64,000 nucleotides of DNA, from positions 62,001 to 126,000 of the forward strand of contig JAJKFL010000003.1 of NCBI GenBank assembly GCA_021186555.1. The letters are read 5' to 3'. Numbering within the stretch: position 1 is the first letter of the stretch; each line of letters begins with the position of its first letter. Made by a program: the position numbers and the translations under genes. This DNA is from Reticulitermes speratus. Taxonomy: Eukaryota > Arthropoda > Insecta > Blattodea > Rhinotermitidae. Below the pieces are notes generated by a model that was not told the origin of the DNA, searched no databases, and saw only the letters and a program-made list of their open reading frames with translations. Below, piece after piece: positions 10,850 to 23,272 of the stretch.

Positions 10850-13800
10850 AGTGGAGCAGTCCATCAGTTTTTTATGGCGTTCAAGATAGCCAGTGATTCT
10901 CTTAGGAGATAAGGCTTGTAGAATGGATGCTTGAGTGGATGAGGTTCTTTACCCCTGCTACTCTAAAATATGGCTTCAAGGAAATGAGAAATTTAGGAGA
11001 ACTTGAAATGAACTGTATAAATCAAGCATTTCTTTATGCTGAATTTAAATTATTAAATACCTTAAAAATAACAAGGAATATAAGTTACAGGTTAGTAAAA
11101 CGATGATCTAAAAGTAAATATAAGCTCGTAGACACAACTGAAGGTGGTCTACAGTAACACACTCGTAGACACAACTAAATACTTACGTGAACTTAACAAA
11201 AGATAATCAGAAAAGTACGCAATGCATCATACGGGAATGTCTCAGCCTAATTAAGGTAGGCTGGCCTGTGTACATATATAACAAACGTAAATGACGGTCA
11301 TTTTGAAATTATGGGAAAAATACGTTTTGAGGTTACTTGTTATGTGCTTTGAAAACTGTCTTCATACCATCGTACTGACTAACCAACGAAACTGATAAGC
11401 AAACTACAAACTGACTGCTATTTAGGATGCCTGAGAAGCTAATAATCTTTCAGCTACTCAAGAAATTCCACGTCTTTTAAGGACATTTTACCACCCCACC
11501 TGCATTTCAAAACGCTGAATATCCGAATACAGCGCATTGCCACAAAACAATAACATTTCAGTGTTTTGTGTGGGTGTGAAACGTGCTTTTTTATTTTCAG
11601 GTAGGAACATTGAATACAAGTGGTTGAGAAGAGAGTGCCCAAAAACCCAACAAAAGTGACTAAGTGTGCATTTTAGGATATTAAGCCTATTAATGAAGAA
11701 GTACTTGATTATTACAGGTCACCTACTTCTACTGTAATGAAATGTAGGTGGCTTTGGTAGGTTGGAAATGTGGTTAGAATGCGGGAAATCCGTAGAAAAA
11801 AGCCCACTTGGAGGACTAAGGAGACTTTTGGTGGGAAAAGATGCGGAAAAGTCCACATGGAAGAAAAAGGACGAGAATTTGATAAGAGCCTTCTCCGAAA
11901 AATCCACTTAAAATACTTAGAATGAGAGTTTTGTAGGAAAGCTGCTGGAAGAGTCCACTGTAGAAGACTGGATGATAGCATTAAGGGGAAACTTGGGGAG
12001 ACAGGTTGTGAGGATCGGAGGTGTGTGGAAGTGTCAGAATAAAACCGTGAGGCGCTTCAGGTTGGAATGTAACTTAGCAGCTGTTCTCTCGCTACATCTA
12101 TTTTGGGGAAGAGAACAGTTAAACATTTTTGGGTGTAACTTGACACCTTCAGAGCAAGACAGAAATTTAAAACCTTCAAAGGGAAATTCTTTACTTGAGA
12201 TCTGCTTCTATTTTTTGGATGATCGCAGTCGTGTAGTGTAAGGGCTGTCAATATGTGCATCTTCTGTCATGAATGGTGGCACTTTGCTTCAGAAAGATCG
12301 CTTTAAATATGGGAATTGTGTAAGAATGTGTTAAAGGATTGGGAATTGAAGTTTTTGGGTCACGTTTCTAAGAAAGAAATTATATTTATGGGATTAGCAC
12401 ATACCCTGTGTGTCCAAACTTCCAACATTTAACACAGTCGACTGATATAAACGTTATGCCATCCTAGACCATCCCCCAAAGTCTAGAATTTTAATTTCTT
12501 ACAATCAGTAATAATAACATGGCAGATTATGAACGTACGATATAGAAGCTTGACTAGTGTTATTTCACTCATGTAGGTTCCTGCTACGTTTTACGGAGAC
12601 AGATATTGGAACAGTAAGTTAAGGTAATACTTTTGTAGAATGTAAAATAACATGTCGACCTTAAGAATATTTTTATTAACTTAGTGTTGATAACGATAAT
12701 TAATGATGTTTAGGAGCCAGGCATGCGAAATTTGTTATGAAGATAGACTATCAAGGTACTTACACACTGCGCAAGATATATGGAGATTAACGAAACTTTG
12801 AGATTGTAACTGAGGAATCTAACGTACCTGCGTACAGTCAATATATAAAGTCACCCGGCTTTTGCACTTTTTCCGTCGTCCAGTGTTTAAAAGTGCTGAA
12901 AGTGAACACAGAGTTTCGGAAACATGATCTTTTGCTGTCCTGAGGTAAGGAGGTGGGGAGGGGCTTACTCAGTTGATCTGTGGGGAATTTGAATCGGTTC
13001 AGATTTTTTGTCAACAAGAGATAATAGAAATTGAACTATTTACTTATATGTTTTGCGCCATTAGTAGTTTTACTACTTAATAAATATTGTACGGATTTAG
13101 CTGTTGTATTACTCATTCTTGAGACTCCATACTGAACAACTATAAGATATAAGTAATATTGACTTACATCCTACATAAGGTGATGTTTCTCAAGAAATGC
13201 GGCTTTTCTGAAATTATGAATTAATGAAAATGAGCATTGATGGAATGACCATTGACAGGAGAAAATTTAAGCACTGACAAAAAACCTGTCCCAGTCCACT
13301 TTTTGCAACACAAATCCGACGTGCACTGTCCCGAGAGCGAACCCGCGCCTTTGTGAGAAAATCCTGCGAGAAACCGCTTTATAAATGAATTAAGAGCGAA
13401 CATTGTACAGTGGGCACAGGCTCTAGGATAATGCTGGCACACGACTCCACGCAGCTTAATGCAAGTAGCCTGTCCACTCCATGGGCGAAGTCACAGGCAG
13501 CATATTCCTCTGAAACCTTGTACCTGTTTATCAGGTTACACGGCTGTACAACGCCGCAGTGAGAAGATCGCATTCTATATGAGTATAATAGTTCGGATTT
13601 CTTTCCAGATAGTGTTTAAAATCTAATAGTTACGTTGTATCGTAAGATTTGTTGTTTGTTATTTAAATACACTGAAAGCTATAAGGTTATGACTTCAGTT
13701 GCTGTCGCGTGAAACTTATGCACTGTTTGGAAACTAACGAAATCGCTGCATCTGTCGACAAGTAGTCAATCAAAGGTTTTCAATCATAAGATTGACTGGC

Positions 13801-13950
13801 TTTGTCTATGATTAATAATCCTTATTTTGTAACGGTCTTGCATTCCTTATCTCAAATTTTATAAATGTTTCCACATTTTTATAGTCGAGAGTGTGTAGTT
13901 GGAATAGGCACGAGACGGTGCCGAAGATTAGGACACCTGGCGTAAACTTA
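10850..13950. other. no gene seen
   Basis: Unique-looking AT-rich sequence. Minus- and plus-strand frames around 11700-12260 and 13221-13573 overlap and show no domain, transmembrane pattern or convincing splice context. Confidence 0.45.
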
Positions 13951-14184
13951 CGGCCTGAGCAGTACACTTCACTCCCTACACATTATGGTTCACGCTTTGT
14001 ACAGAACATTTTACTGACTACATACTTCACATTCTGTACAGTCCAAATGACGGCTTATAAAATATACGTTAATCTCCATTCAACACAGTTCAAGGTCTGT
14101 ATTTGTACAACAAGTCTACGGTGTACAAATTACATTACACAGCCTGTACAGTAAACTTCACATCCTATACAGCATGCATATATT

Positions 14185-14455
14185 TTTCTGTGGTACTACA
14201 GCCCAAATCGGGCCTAGGCCGCCTCACTCTTTTAGGTTTCTAGATCACACAAAATAAGACACAAACGCACACGCACGCACACCCGGTAGGACTCCTCTAA
14301 ACGAGTGACCAGCCCGTCGCACAGGCCGCTACCTACACAACACACAACAAACACAACAGACGAACATCCATACCCTCAGCGGGATTCGAACCCGTGATTC
14401 CAGCAATGAAGCGGCCGCAGACCTACGGCCACAGGAGCCGGCTTACAGTACAATT
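14185..14455 (-). mobile_element. tRNA-derived SINE, family D
   Basis: Matches 49790-50035 on the same strand. Minus-strand head 'GGCCGTAGGTCTGCGGCCGC', B box 'GGGTTCGAATCCCGC', then 'GCGACGGGCTGGTCACTCG' and 'AGAGGAGTCCTACCGGGTG', and a 3' end with 'GGCCTAGGCCCGATTTGGGC'. Inserted in the satellite field. Confidence 0.75.
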
Positions 14456-14760
14456 TACTGTCTATAAATATCACTTCACCGTCTACAGTCTGCCATTCTT
14501 GGTCTGTACTTCACCCTTCACTGTCAATACAGTCGGCATCGGTTGTCTACACAGTACACTTTACTGTCTATGCTACATACTTCATGATTCACACATTAAA
14601 CTTCACTGTTTATACCATATACTTCACGATTCATATATTAAACATCTCTAAGTATACAACATAATTCACGGTTCACACATGAAATATTCACTGTCGATGC
14701 AATACACTTCACTGTCTATACGGTATACTTCACTTTTATAAAATTCACTGCAGTCTGTAT

Positions 14761-15027
14761 CAGTGCTTCCCAACAAGTGTCCCGCAAGAAATCGTAAGAT
14801 AAATATATATAAACATTTTTAAATGACTCGTGAATTTCCAAATATCTCTCGAAAGACAGAAAGAATGCTTCAATTTTTTTCTTGAGCTGTTTAACACACA
14901 TATTATGCATACATAAATAATCTTCCTTACAATAATTTAGCAGTAATTAAATTGCCCTCCCTGCTATCAAATTTTTCTTGCCTGTAAAAGTAGGAGGGGG
15001 GGTCTGAAGAACTTTTGAGAAATACTG
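14761..15027. mobile_element. hAT-like MITE, about 267 bp
   Basis: The left end CAGTGCTTCCCAAC is faced by the right end TTTTGAGAAATACTG, the inverse of CAGTATTTCTCAAAA. CAGTGNTTCNCAA is a typical hAT terminal sequence. The 8 bp to the left are GTCTGTAT, a satellite phrase. The right flank GCCTAAAC matches it at only 4 of 8 positions, so the target duplication is decayed or unproven. Confidence 0.55.
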
Positions 15028-15180
15028 GCCTAAACTTTTCTCTCTATGCAACAGACCTCACGGTCTTTACTAACGTTTTACTATCTATATGGTACACTTC
15101 ACGGCCTCTACAGTAAATTTTCTCTCTACAAACCACACTTCACCGCGTAGTCATATAGATTTATACTTCGCAGTCTATAC

Positions 15181-15612
15181 CACTTTTTCTGAACCAGGAT
15201 TCCGCGAACAATCATTCAGGTTTCAGCGTGGAATGAAAGAATGAATGAATAAATAAATAAATAAATAAGTAAATAAATAAATAAAAAATTTAAAGTATTG
15301 CGAAAAGTTCCAAATATCCCACTGCATATTGCAGGAACACTTTGTCCGGCACTTGGCAGTTCTGCAGTAATCTCCGTGTGCCATCAACTGCCTCTTTTAT
15401 TTTCTTTTGGTCAGTTCGTATTTAAGGTTATATTTAGCTGTATTGTGTCTGTGTCCATTTCGTATTTTTACAAAGCCGCCTTAACGGTCACGACAGAAAC
15501 GTCCCTTGTTATCAACATTTTTTGGCTTATAAACTTTTTATAGCGAGGAGGTTGTCTACTTATGAGAAATTATTTTAGTGGCTCCTCGATGGAAGAAATT
15601 TGGGAAGCACTG
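15181..15612. mobile_element. hAT-like MITE, about 432 bp, with internal (AATA)n
   Basis: The right end TTTGGGAAGCACTG is the inverse of CAGTGCTTCCCAAA; the left end CACTTTTTCTGAACC is a diverged partner. The flanks are GTCTATAC (15173-15180) and GTCTGTAT (15613-15620), agreeing at 6 of 8 positions, as expected for an aged 8-bp hAT target duplication. An (AATA)n run lies at 15235-15290. The 81-codon plus frame inside (15298-15543) has no recognised domain. Confidence 0.6.
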
Positions 15613-18070
15613 GTCTGTATAGTGTAGTACACGGTCTGTTTAGAACACTTTATTTTCTGTGTAGTGCACTTCATGACTTATACAGACCACTTTATTTTCT
15701 GTGTAGTGCACTTCATGACTTATACAGATCACTTTATTTTCTGTGTATTGCACTTCATGACTTATACAGATCACTTTATTTTCTGTGTAGTGCACTTCAT
15801 GTCTTATACAGATCACTTCACTGTGCATGCACTTCATGACTTATACAGACCACTTTATTTTCTGTGTAGTGCACTTCATGACTTATACAGATCACTTTAT
15901 TTTCTGTGTAGAGCACTTCATGACTTATACAGATCACTTCACTGTGCATGCACTTCATGACTTATACAGACCACTTTATTTTCTGTGTAGTGCACTACAT
16001 GACTTATACAGACCACTTTATTTTCTGTGTAGAGCACTTCATGACTTATACAGATCACTTTATTTTCTGTGTAGTGCACTTCATGACTTGTACAGATCAC
16101 TTTATTTTCTGTGTAGTGCACTTCATGACTTATACAGATCACTTCACTGTGCATGCACTTCTAGACTTATACAGATCACTTATTTCTGTGTATGCACTTC
16201 ATGACTTATACAGATCACTTCACTGTGCATGCACTGCATGACTATACAGATCACTTCACTGTGCATGCACTTCATGACATACAGATCACTTCACTGTGTA
16301 TGCACTTCATGACTTATACAGATCACTTCACTGTGCATGCACTTCATGACTTATACAGATCACTTCACTGTGCATGCACTTCATGACTTATACAGATCAC
16401 TTTATTTTCTGTAGATGCACTTCATGACTTATACAGATCACTTCACTGTGCATGCACTTGCATGACTTATACAGATCACTTCACTGTGCATGCACTTCAT
16501 GACATACAGATCACTTCAGTGTTGCACTTCATGACTTATACAGATCACTTCACTGTGCATGCACTTCATGACTTATACAGATCACTTCACTGTGTATGCA
16601 CTTCATGACTTATACAGATCACTTCACTGTGTATGCACTTCATGACTTATACAGATCACTTCACTGTGTATGCACTTCATGACTTACACAGATCACTTCA
16701 CTGTGTTTGCACTTCATGACTTATACAGATCACTTCACTGTGCATGCACTTCATGACTTATACAGATCACTTCACTGTGCATGCACTTCATGACTTATAC
16801 AGATCACTTATTCTGTGTAGTGCACTTCATGACTTATACAGATCACTTCACTGTGCATGCACTGCATGACTTATACAGATCACTTCACTGTGCATGCACT
16901 TCATGACATACAGATCACTTCACTGTGTATGCACTTCATGACTTATACAGATCACTTCACTGTGCATGCACTTCATGACTTATACAGATCACTTCACTGT
17001 GTATGCACTTCATGACTTATACAGATCACTTCACTGTGTATGCACTTCATGACTTATACAGATCACTTCACTGTGTATGCACTTCATGACTTACACAGAT
17101 CACTTCACTGTGTTTGCACTTCATGACTTATACAGATCACTTCACTGTGTATGCACTTCATGACTTATACAGATCACTTTACTGTGTTTGCACTTCATGA
17201 CTTATACAGATCACTTCACTGTGCATGCACTTCATGACTTATACAGATCACTTCACTTTGTATGCACTTCATGACTTATACAGATCACTTCACTGTGTAT
17301 GCACTTCATGACTTATACAGATCACTTCACTGTGTATGCACTTCATGACTTATACAGATCACTTCACTGTGTATGCACTTCATGACATACAGATCACTTC
17401 ACTGTGTATGCACTTCATGACTTATACAGATCACTTCACTGTGTATGCACTTCATGACATACAGATCACTTCACTGTGTATGCACTTCATGACATACAGA
17501 TCACTTCACTGTGTATGCACTTCATGACTATACAGATCACTTCACTGTGTATGCACTTCATGACATACAGATCACTTCACTGTGTATGCACTTTATGGCT
17601 TATACAGATCACTTCACTGTGTATGCACTTCATGACTTATACAGATCACTTCACTGTGTATGCACTTCATGACTTATACAGATCACTTCACTTTGTATGC
17701 ACTTCATGACTTATACAGATCACTTCACTGTGTATGCACTTCATGACTTATACAGATCACTTCACTGTGTATGCACTTCATGACTTATACAGATCACTTC
17801 ACTGTGTATGCACTTCATGACATACAGATCACTTCACTGTGTATGCACTTCATGACTTATACAGATCACTTCACTGTGTATGCACTTCATGACTTATACA
17901 GATCACTTCACTGTGTATGCACTTCATGACATACAGATCACTTCACTGTGTATGCACTTCATGACATACAGATCACTTCACTGTGTATGCACTTCATGAC
18001 ATACAGATCACTTCACTGTGTATGCACTTCATGACTTATACAGATCACTTCACTGTTTATGCACTGCCCT
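15613..18070. repeat. 42/37-bp higher-order satellite array
   Basis: The left third is built of 42-bp units made of two 21-bp halves, CACTTCATGACTTATACAG.. and CACTTTATTTTCTGTGTAG... From about 16150 the dominant unit is 37 bp, in which the second half has lost 5 bp (CACTTCACTGTGTATG). There are roughly 60 units in total. Variants GCATG, GTATG and GTTTG and a 4-bp-shorter GACATACAG form recur in runs, which indicates local unequal exchange. Confidence 0.95.
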
Positions 18071-18911
18071 CTACTATCGTTGGCGAATTCTGATCCTGAA
18101 GTCAGGTCATGAGGAATGGTATAGAGTAAGTTCCTTTTATCCCTCTCACTTCCAAGGAATTAAAAATTAATCATCTAGCATTGTCGTAGGTAGCAATAAT
18201 AATAATAATATAATAATAATAATAAATTCGAAGGAACATATGAAGCAGAAAAACTATATAATGAAGAACAAAAAGATTACAGAGACGGAGATTGAAGAAA
18301 TAAAGAAGGAATTGCAAGAAACTCAGAGAAGTAACCTAAAGGAAAGTGAAGAAGAAGAGCTAGAAAAATTGTGTAATATAAACACTGGGGACCGGAAGCT
18401 GAATTCAGCACCAACAATAGAAGAATAAACGGTAAATTATCAACAGAAAATAATATCCATCAAGTAAAATAAAAAATTTAACTGCATACTGTCATGTGAC
18501 ATAAGCTGAAATTGACAAAAGACAAAACCGCAGGAACTCCGAAATATGTTTAAAATAATGGAAATAGTGAAAACTGCTAATGAAGCAGTCGCAAAAATAG
18601 TACAAGATTTGATTTCCAATCTGCCTGAGATAAACCACCTAATTTAAGCACCTGCAACGGTTATCACAGCAGAAATAAATGGAAGAGGAAGCTATAAATC
18701 AGAAACACAAAGTCCAAAACACCCCCGTGGGTTAGACAGACACAGGAGAGTATAAGTGGTATGAGGAAAGAACTATCAGCTTTGGAAAAAATAGAAAGAG
18801 ATGAGATGACCAGAGAATATGAAAAAAAAGAGATTACTCAGGAAAATTTAGAGTGAGTGATGGAAGAGCTTAAACAAAAAGCACCAGCGAAGACGCAAAA
18901 CCAGTACTAAG

Positions 18912-20250
18912 GTACGCCCAGAAAGTAATGCAACACATTTTTTTTCTCATTCACAATTGATTTTATTAAAACTTCAAATATGTCACATCATTACATGAAT
19001 CTTTGGCTACCTAAACCTATTTTTCAACATAGTCTCCTTCTAAATCTTTGGCCTTACGCCACCGAGATGCGAGAGCCTGTATGCCTTCGCGGTACCACTC
19101 TGCAGGTCTCTGTCGCAACCACCTCTTTACTTCAGCAATGACTTCCTCGTCGTCCTCAAACCTCTTTCGGCGGATTGCACCTTTCAAGGGACCGAAAAGA
19201 TGGTAGTCAGAAGGAGCCAGATCCGGGCTGTACGGTGGATGAGGCAGGACAGTCCACTGAAGTTTTGTGATGGCCTCTCGGGTACGCAGACTTGTGTGTG
19301 GCCTCGCATTGTCGTGTTGAAGAAGCACTTTTGTCACATCTTTATGGGAACGAACTCTCCGGAAACGCTTCTTCAGCTTCTTCAGTGTTTCCACATAGAC
19401 GTCCGAGTTGATCGTTTGGCCACTGGGCAACACGTCTATGAGAATGACTCCTTCACAGTCCCAAAAGACTGTCGCCATGATCTTGCCGGCTGAGGGAACT
19501 GCTTTAAACTTTTTCTTCCGAGGAGAGGTCGTGTGATGCCACTCCATGGATTGCCTTTTCGTCTCGGGCTCGAAGTGATGAATCCATGTCTCATCACCCG
19601 TGACAATGGTGGACAAGAAATCGTCACCCTCAACCTCGTAACGAGCAAGCAACTCGGAGCAGATGGCTTTTCTTTGTTGCTTGTGCTCTTCGGTTATGTT
19701 TCGAGGGACCCATCGGGCACAGACCTTTGAATATCCTAACTGGTGAATGATTTTGTCTACGCTTCCCTTACCAATACCGAGTACAGCGGCCAGTTCCCTG
19801 GTTGTGATTCTCCGATCGTCTCAATAAAGACTGTCGGCTCGTTGCACTGTTGCAGGCGTCACAGCTGTTGATCGGCGGCCCGAGCGCGGGAGATCAGACA
19901 GAGTGCCCCGTCCTTGTTCTGATAACGCCAATCGCTTCGCCCAACGGCTGACGGTGCTTTTATCCACTGCCATGTCTCCATAGACCTTTCTTAAGCGCCT
20001 GTGAATTGATTCACTCGTTTCGTTTTCTGCCAAAAGAAACTCAATTACTGCTCTCTGTTTAGAACGCACGTCACTTGCAGACTCCATTTTGAAAGCTCAC
20101 TACTGCGCTGCTATCCAGCGGGAAACATTGCGCCTATGTGCATAAACGCGGGACATTTTAAAGATACAGCACGCAAAATATAATTTTTATCCAACAAAAT
20201 TGGGCCGAGAAAAAAAATGCGTTGCATTACTTTCTGGGCGCACCTAGTAT
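18912..20250 (-). mobile_element. mariner element with both terminal inverted repeats
   Basis: The left end reads GGTACGCCCAGAAAGTAATG and the right end, inverted, GGTGCGCCCAGAAAGTAATG; the match continues into CAAC.CATTTTTTTTCTC. TA lies just outside the right end (CACC-TA) and one base further out on the left (TA-A-GGTACG), consistent with mariner TA targets. It sits inside the LINE. About 1.34 kb, the usual mariner size. Confidence 0.9.
19017..20087 (-). pseudogene. mariner transposase, one in-frame stop
   Basis: This is the cut-and-paste transposase of the mariner above. From the ATG at 20087 the minus frame runs 357 codons including the terminal stop, close to the usual 340-360. The only break is a TGA at codon 89 (19821-19823), between a helix-turn-helix ('DKSTVSRWAKRL') and the second half of the DNA-binding region. 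The linker-type motif 'YSKVCARWVPRNITEEHK' follows. The catalytic triad is present: VTGDETWIHHF, LLQHDNARPHTS and SPDLAPSDYHLFGPLK. There are exactly 34 residues between the second and third Asp (DD34D). The C-terminus is GDYVEK, typical of the family. Recent arrival, recently killed. Confidence 0.92.
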
Positions 20251-21245
20251 CAAAATAAAATGCTTAGAACAGACTGCAAGAAATTCTAAAACCTGCTCAG
20301 GCAGAAAAATGCCAATGTGAAAATTACGCCAATCAAAGACGAAAGAGAGGTCTTTTGGAAAGAAATATATGGGGAAAAGGTCGAGCATAATGAAGAAGTT
20401 TACTGGATCAAAAAGAATGCCAACAAAATTTAGGTATGAAATGGAGCCCAATGTCTGGAGAAGGATTAAAACGGCATTAAGAACAACGCTAAATTGGAAA
20501 GCTCCTGGAAGAGGTCAAATAGGGAATTTCTGGCTTAAGTAACTTACAGCAACACACAGATATTTGGCAGCATTTTTTAAGAAACTAATCAAAGAATATC
20601 AAACACCGGAATGACTAACGGCAGGAGTAAGAATTCTTTTCTCAACAAAGAAACACTGGCAGAATAAAGCATTATAGACTTGTAACCTTTCTGCCTGCAA
20701 TATACAAAACAGTTACATCTACAATAAGTAAAAGAATGCAAAAGTATGTTCACAACAAAAACCTGACACCTCAAGAACAGAAAGGGTGCTGAGAGGATCA
20801 AAAGAATGCAAATATCAAATGCTATTATCAAAAGCGATATTAGAAGAACGTAGAGCAGGAAGAAAAAATTATGCATGGCATGGATAGGTTATCAGAAAGT
20901 TTTGACAGTGTGCCTCACAGCTGGATAATCAAATCCTTAGAGTTAATTGGGATCAATGGTAAAGTAATAACCCACACTAAGAAGACCTTGAGTTATTGGA
21001 AAACAAGTAAGCGCCTATACACAGAAGAAAAGGTAATAAAGCAGAAGATAGAGAAATACAGTGTGAAGTACTCCAAGAATACTCAGTATCACCACTGTTA
21101 TTTTGCATTAGCTTAATTCCCTTCACGAAACAGTTGAACAAGTTAAAAAACAGGATGTGAGGAACACAAAACAAAGACAAAATGTTCACACTTAATTTAC
21201 ACTGATGATTTTAAGCTGATAGGTAAAACAGACGAAGAACTCCAA

Positions 21246-21705
21246 CAAGATAGGCAAAGTACGTGCAACGTAATATTGGGGCGCGTTCGCGTAACAATTG
21301 TTGCCGTGGAAAAGCAATGTGTATTATATATTGAGTGTGTGTCTGTAGCCGTAGTTATCCAGCATAAAAAGCGCATGCGCCTTATTATAGTGTCATCCAT
21401 CGCCTGTCTGTTTTTACCACATTTTTCAACGTTATCTAAAAAAACAACAAGATTTTCGGGGGAAAAAAGTTTTGAAGGTAAAATGTTTGTTTTGACTTTC
21501 TCTACAACTTTTACCTGAAATATTTCTCATTCTGAGAAAAATTGAGCGCGATATTATCATAAATGTCCATAGGTCTTCATGTAAAGTACCCGTTATTCTT
21601 GTCAGATTTTAATGAAATTTGGACATTCTCAACAAAGTTTCGAAAATACTCCAATATCAAGTTTCATGAAAATCTGTCGAGTGGAAGCCGAGTTCTAGAC
21701 GAAGA
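21246..21705 (+). repeat. dispersed repeat D, long copy inside the LINE
   Basis: Begins just after the LINE YTDD region with GATAGGCAAAGTACGTGC, then GGCGCGTTCGCGTAAC, 'TTGCCGTGGAAAAGCA', 'TCTTCATGTAAAGTACC' and 'AAGTTTCATGAAAATCTG'. It is collinear with 54857-55308. Its 80-codon plus frame and that of the other copy are alignable (VAVEKQCV..VSVA..VIQH..), so the repeat may derive from a coding sequence, but I do not recognise a protein. Confidence 0.65.
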
Positions 21706-22989
21706 TTCTAACAACGTATAAAATGCATTACCAAAATCTGATACAGGTAGGCTATATGTAAAAGGAAAGGACGAGGAAGAGGCTTGTTACAAACTGAAGC
21801 GACAAGCAAAGCAGAGAAAATCAATACTGCAGGATGTCTGAACACAAAATATAAAGAAGACCAATCTGTAAATATTTTTAAAAGCAACGGAATCAATCAA
21901 CCAAATATGAATTCAAAAATTCAAACACCAAGAAGTTAATGGAATAATTAACCCAATGAAATGAAAACAGTAACCTTGATTTCAGGCTTCCGCCGCGAAT
22001 GTTGATGAAATTTGTGGTCTAAACAGTGACAGAAGAAAGTAAGGCATAAAACGCACAAAAGCAAGATTAGGAGAGTGCGATAAGAAAAATGGGAAAGCAG
22101 TTGTGATGCATGGCCAGTAAAATAGAAGTATTGATAGACAACCTTTCAGTGAATAAAACACGTTCCTTTGGCTGTGGACGGGAGATCAAAGTAAGGTAAT
22201 AGCGGCAAACGATTTGGCTTTACAAACAAAATATCATGCAATAAATATATTACAAACAGAAACAGATAACAAATGCAGATTATGTCAAACATTTGACAAT
22301 CAATAAAACACTTTATATCAGCATGCCCAATACTGGCAAAAGAACAATACATAAAGATACATGATAGAGAATGTGCTGAACTACACTTTAACATATGCAA
22401 AGGAATAGGAGTAAAATTAGGCAAAGAACGCTGGTACGAACGTGTACTAAAATTGTACAAACAAGTCCTGAAGGTAAGGTAAATGTGTTGTGGAGTCAGC
22501 AAGTGCAAACCGACAGAACCATCCCTAACAATAAACCGGACGTCATGATCCGTGGTAATGAAAAAGGAACATGTACCATATGTTAATAGTGTTGCAATTT
22601 CAGGAGACAGAATTGTGATCAAGAAGGAAGCCGAGAAGTTTGTAAAATACGAGTATAAAGACGTTACAATACAAATACAGCGCTTGTGGAATGTAAAAAC
22701 AAAAATGATACCAGTAAAACAGGGCAACTGAAACCATCTCAAAATCATTCAGAATATATTGAGCAACATACCAGGAAAGCACGAAATCAAGGAACTACAC
22801 AAAACAGCCATACTTGGCACTGCACACGTACTGCGGACAGTACTATGTAGTACAAAATATTTATCACGGGAAATAGCATTGCATGTACCATAAAATGTAG
22901 TCACAGAGCAGGTGCAACATTATGTAGCAAAAGAATATGGTTTATATCAGGTATAAAATTGTAAGTACAAAAAAGAGTAAATCTATCCC

Positions 22990-23272
22990 TATACAGGCCT
23001 AAACAAGCCCCTAGGGCTCCAGAAGGTTAAGGCTCCTAGATTTCCAGACGATCGGCCCATGAATGTGGTAAGGTTTTCAGCCATAAGCACCGGCCGCCTT
23101 TATCCCCCAGGAAATATTCCTGGTACTCATTTCTGTTAGAAACTGAGTCGACTCCAGAGCGATATTGCGGCCGGAAGGATTAAGTCAAAGAAAATATCAA
23201 TGCCTCCATGGGGAATCGAACCCGCGACCTTCCGGCAGTACCTCAACCAACTGCGCCACCGCGTGTCCTCAT
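22990..23272 (-). mobile_element. tRNA-derived SINE, family C
   Basis: Minus-strand head 'GGTGGCGCAGTTGGTTGAGG' is a textbook A box, and 'GCCGGAAGGTCGCGGGTTCG' + 'ATTCC' holds a perfect B box. The body ends in 'AGGCCTGTATAGGGATAGA'. The second copy is at 41528-41797. The tRNA-like head is better preserved here than in any other SINE of the window. Confidence 0.85.

Larger units (their letters stand above)
18232..22990 (+). mobile_element. decayed R2/NeSL-like LINE, split by two later insertions
   Basis: Plus-strand protein remnants appear in the expected order. They are an N-terminal charged helix region (18240-18430), 'KELSALEKIERDEMTREYEK' (18765-18830), an RT start 'TLNWKAPGRGQIGNFWLK' (20490-20540), RT core 'SFDSVPHSWIIKSLELIGIN' (20905-20960), catalytic 'YTDDFKLIGKTDEELQQD' (21198-21251), then after a gap a 'KCRLCQ' zinc-knuckle start (22272) and 'IPNNKPDVMIRGNEKGTC' (22523-22576), which fits the PD-containing restriction-like endonuclease of R2/NeSL-type elements. 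The 3' end includes 'LSNIPGKHEIKELHKTAILG'. Many stops and frameshifts. A mariner (18912-20250) and repeat D (21246-21705) lie inside. Confidence 0.75.

Noticed and set aside
14370..14440. Functional tRNA genes at SINE heads (also 23220-23272, 40010-40035, 41745-41797, 49960-50030)
   Set aside because: Only A and B boxes are recognisable; the acceptor and anticodon stems do not close, and the heads are joined to SINE bodies.
15600..18070. CRISPR array
   Set aside because: The units are contiguous satellite monomers with no unique spacers, no leader and no cas genes, in a eukaryotic genome.
22146..22748. 200-codon minus-strand frame with hydrophobic stretches
   Set aside because: It is antisense to the endonuclease region of the LINE, whose plus-strand remnants are recognisable.
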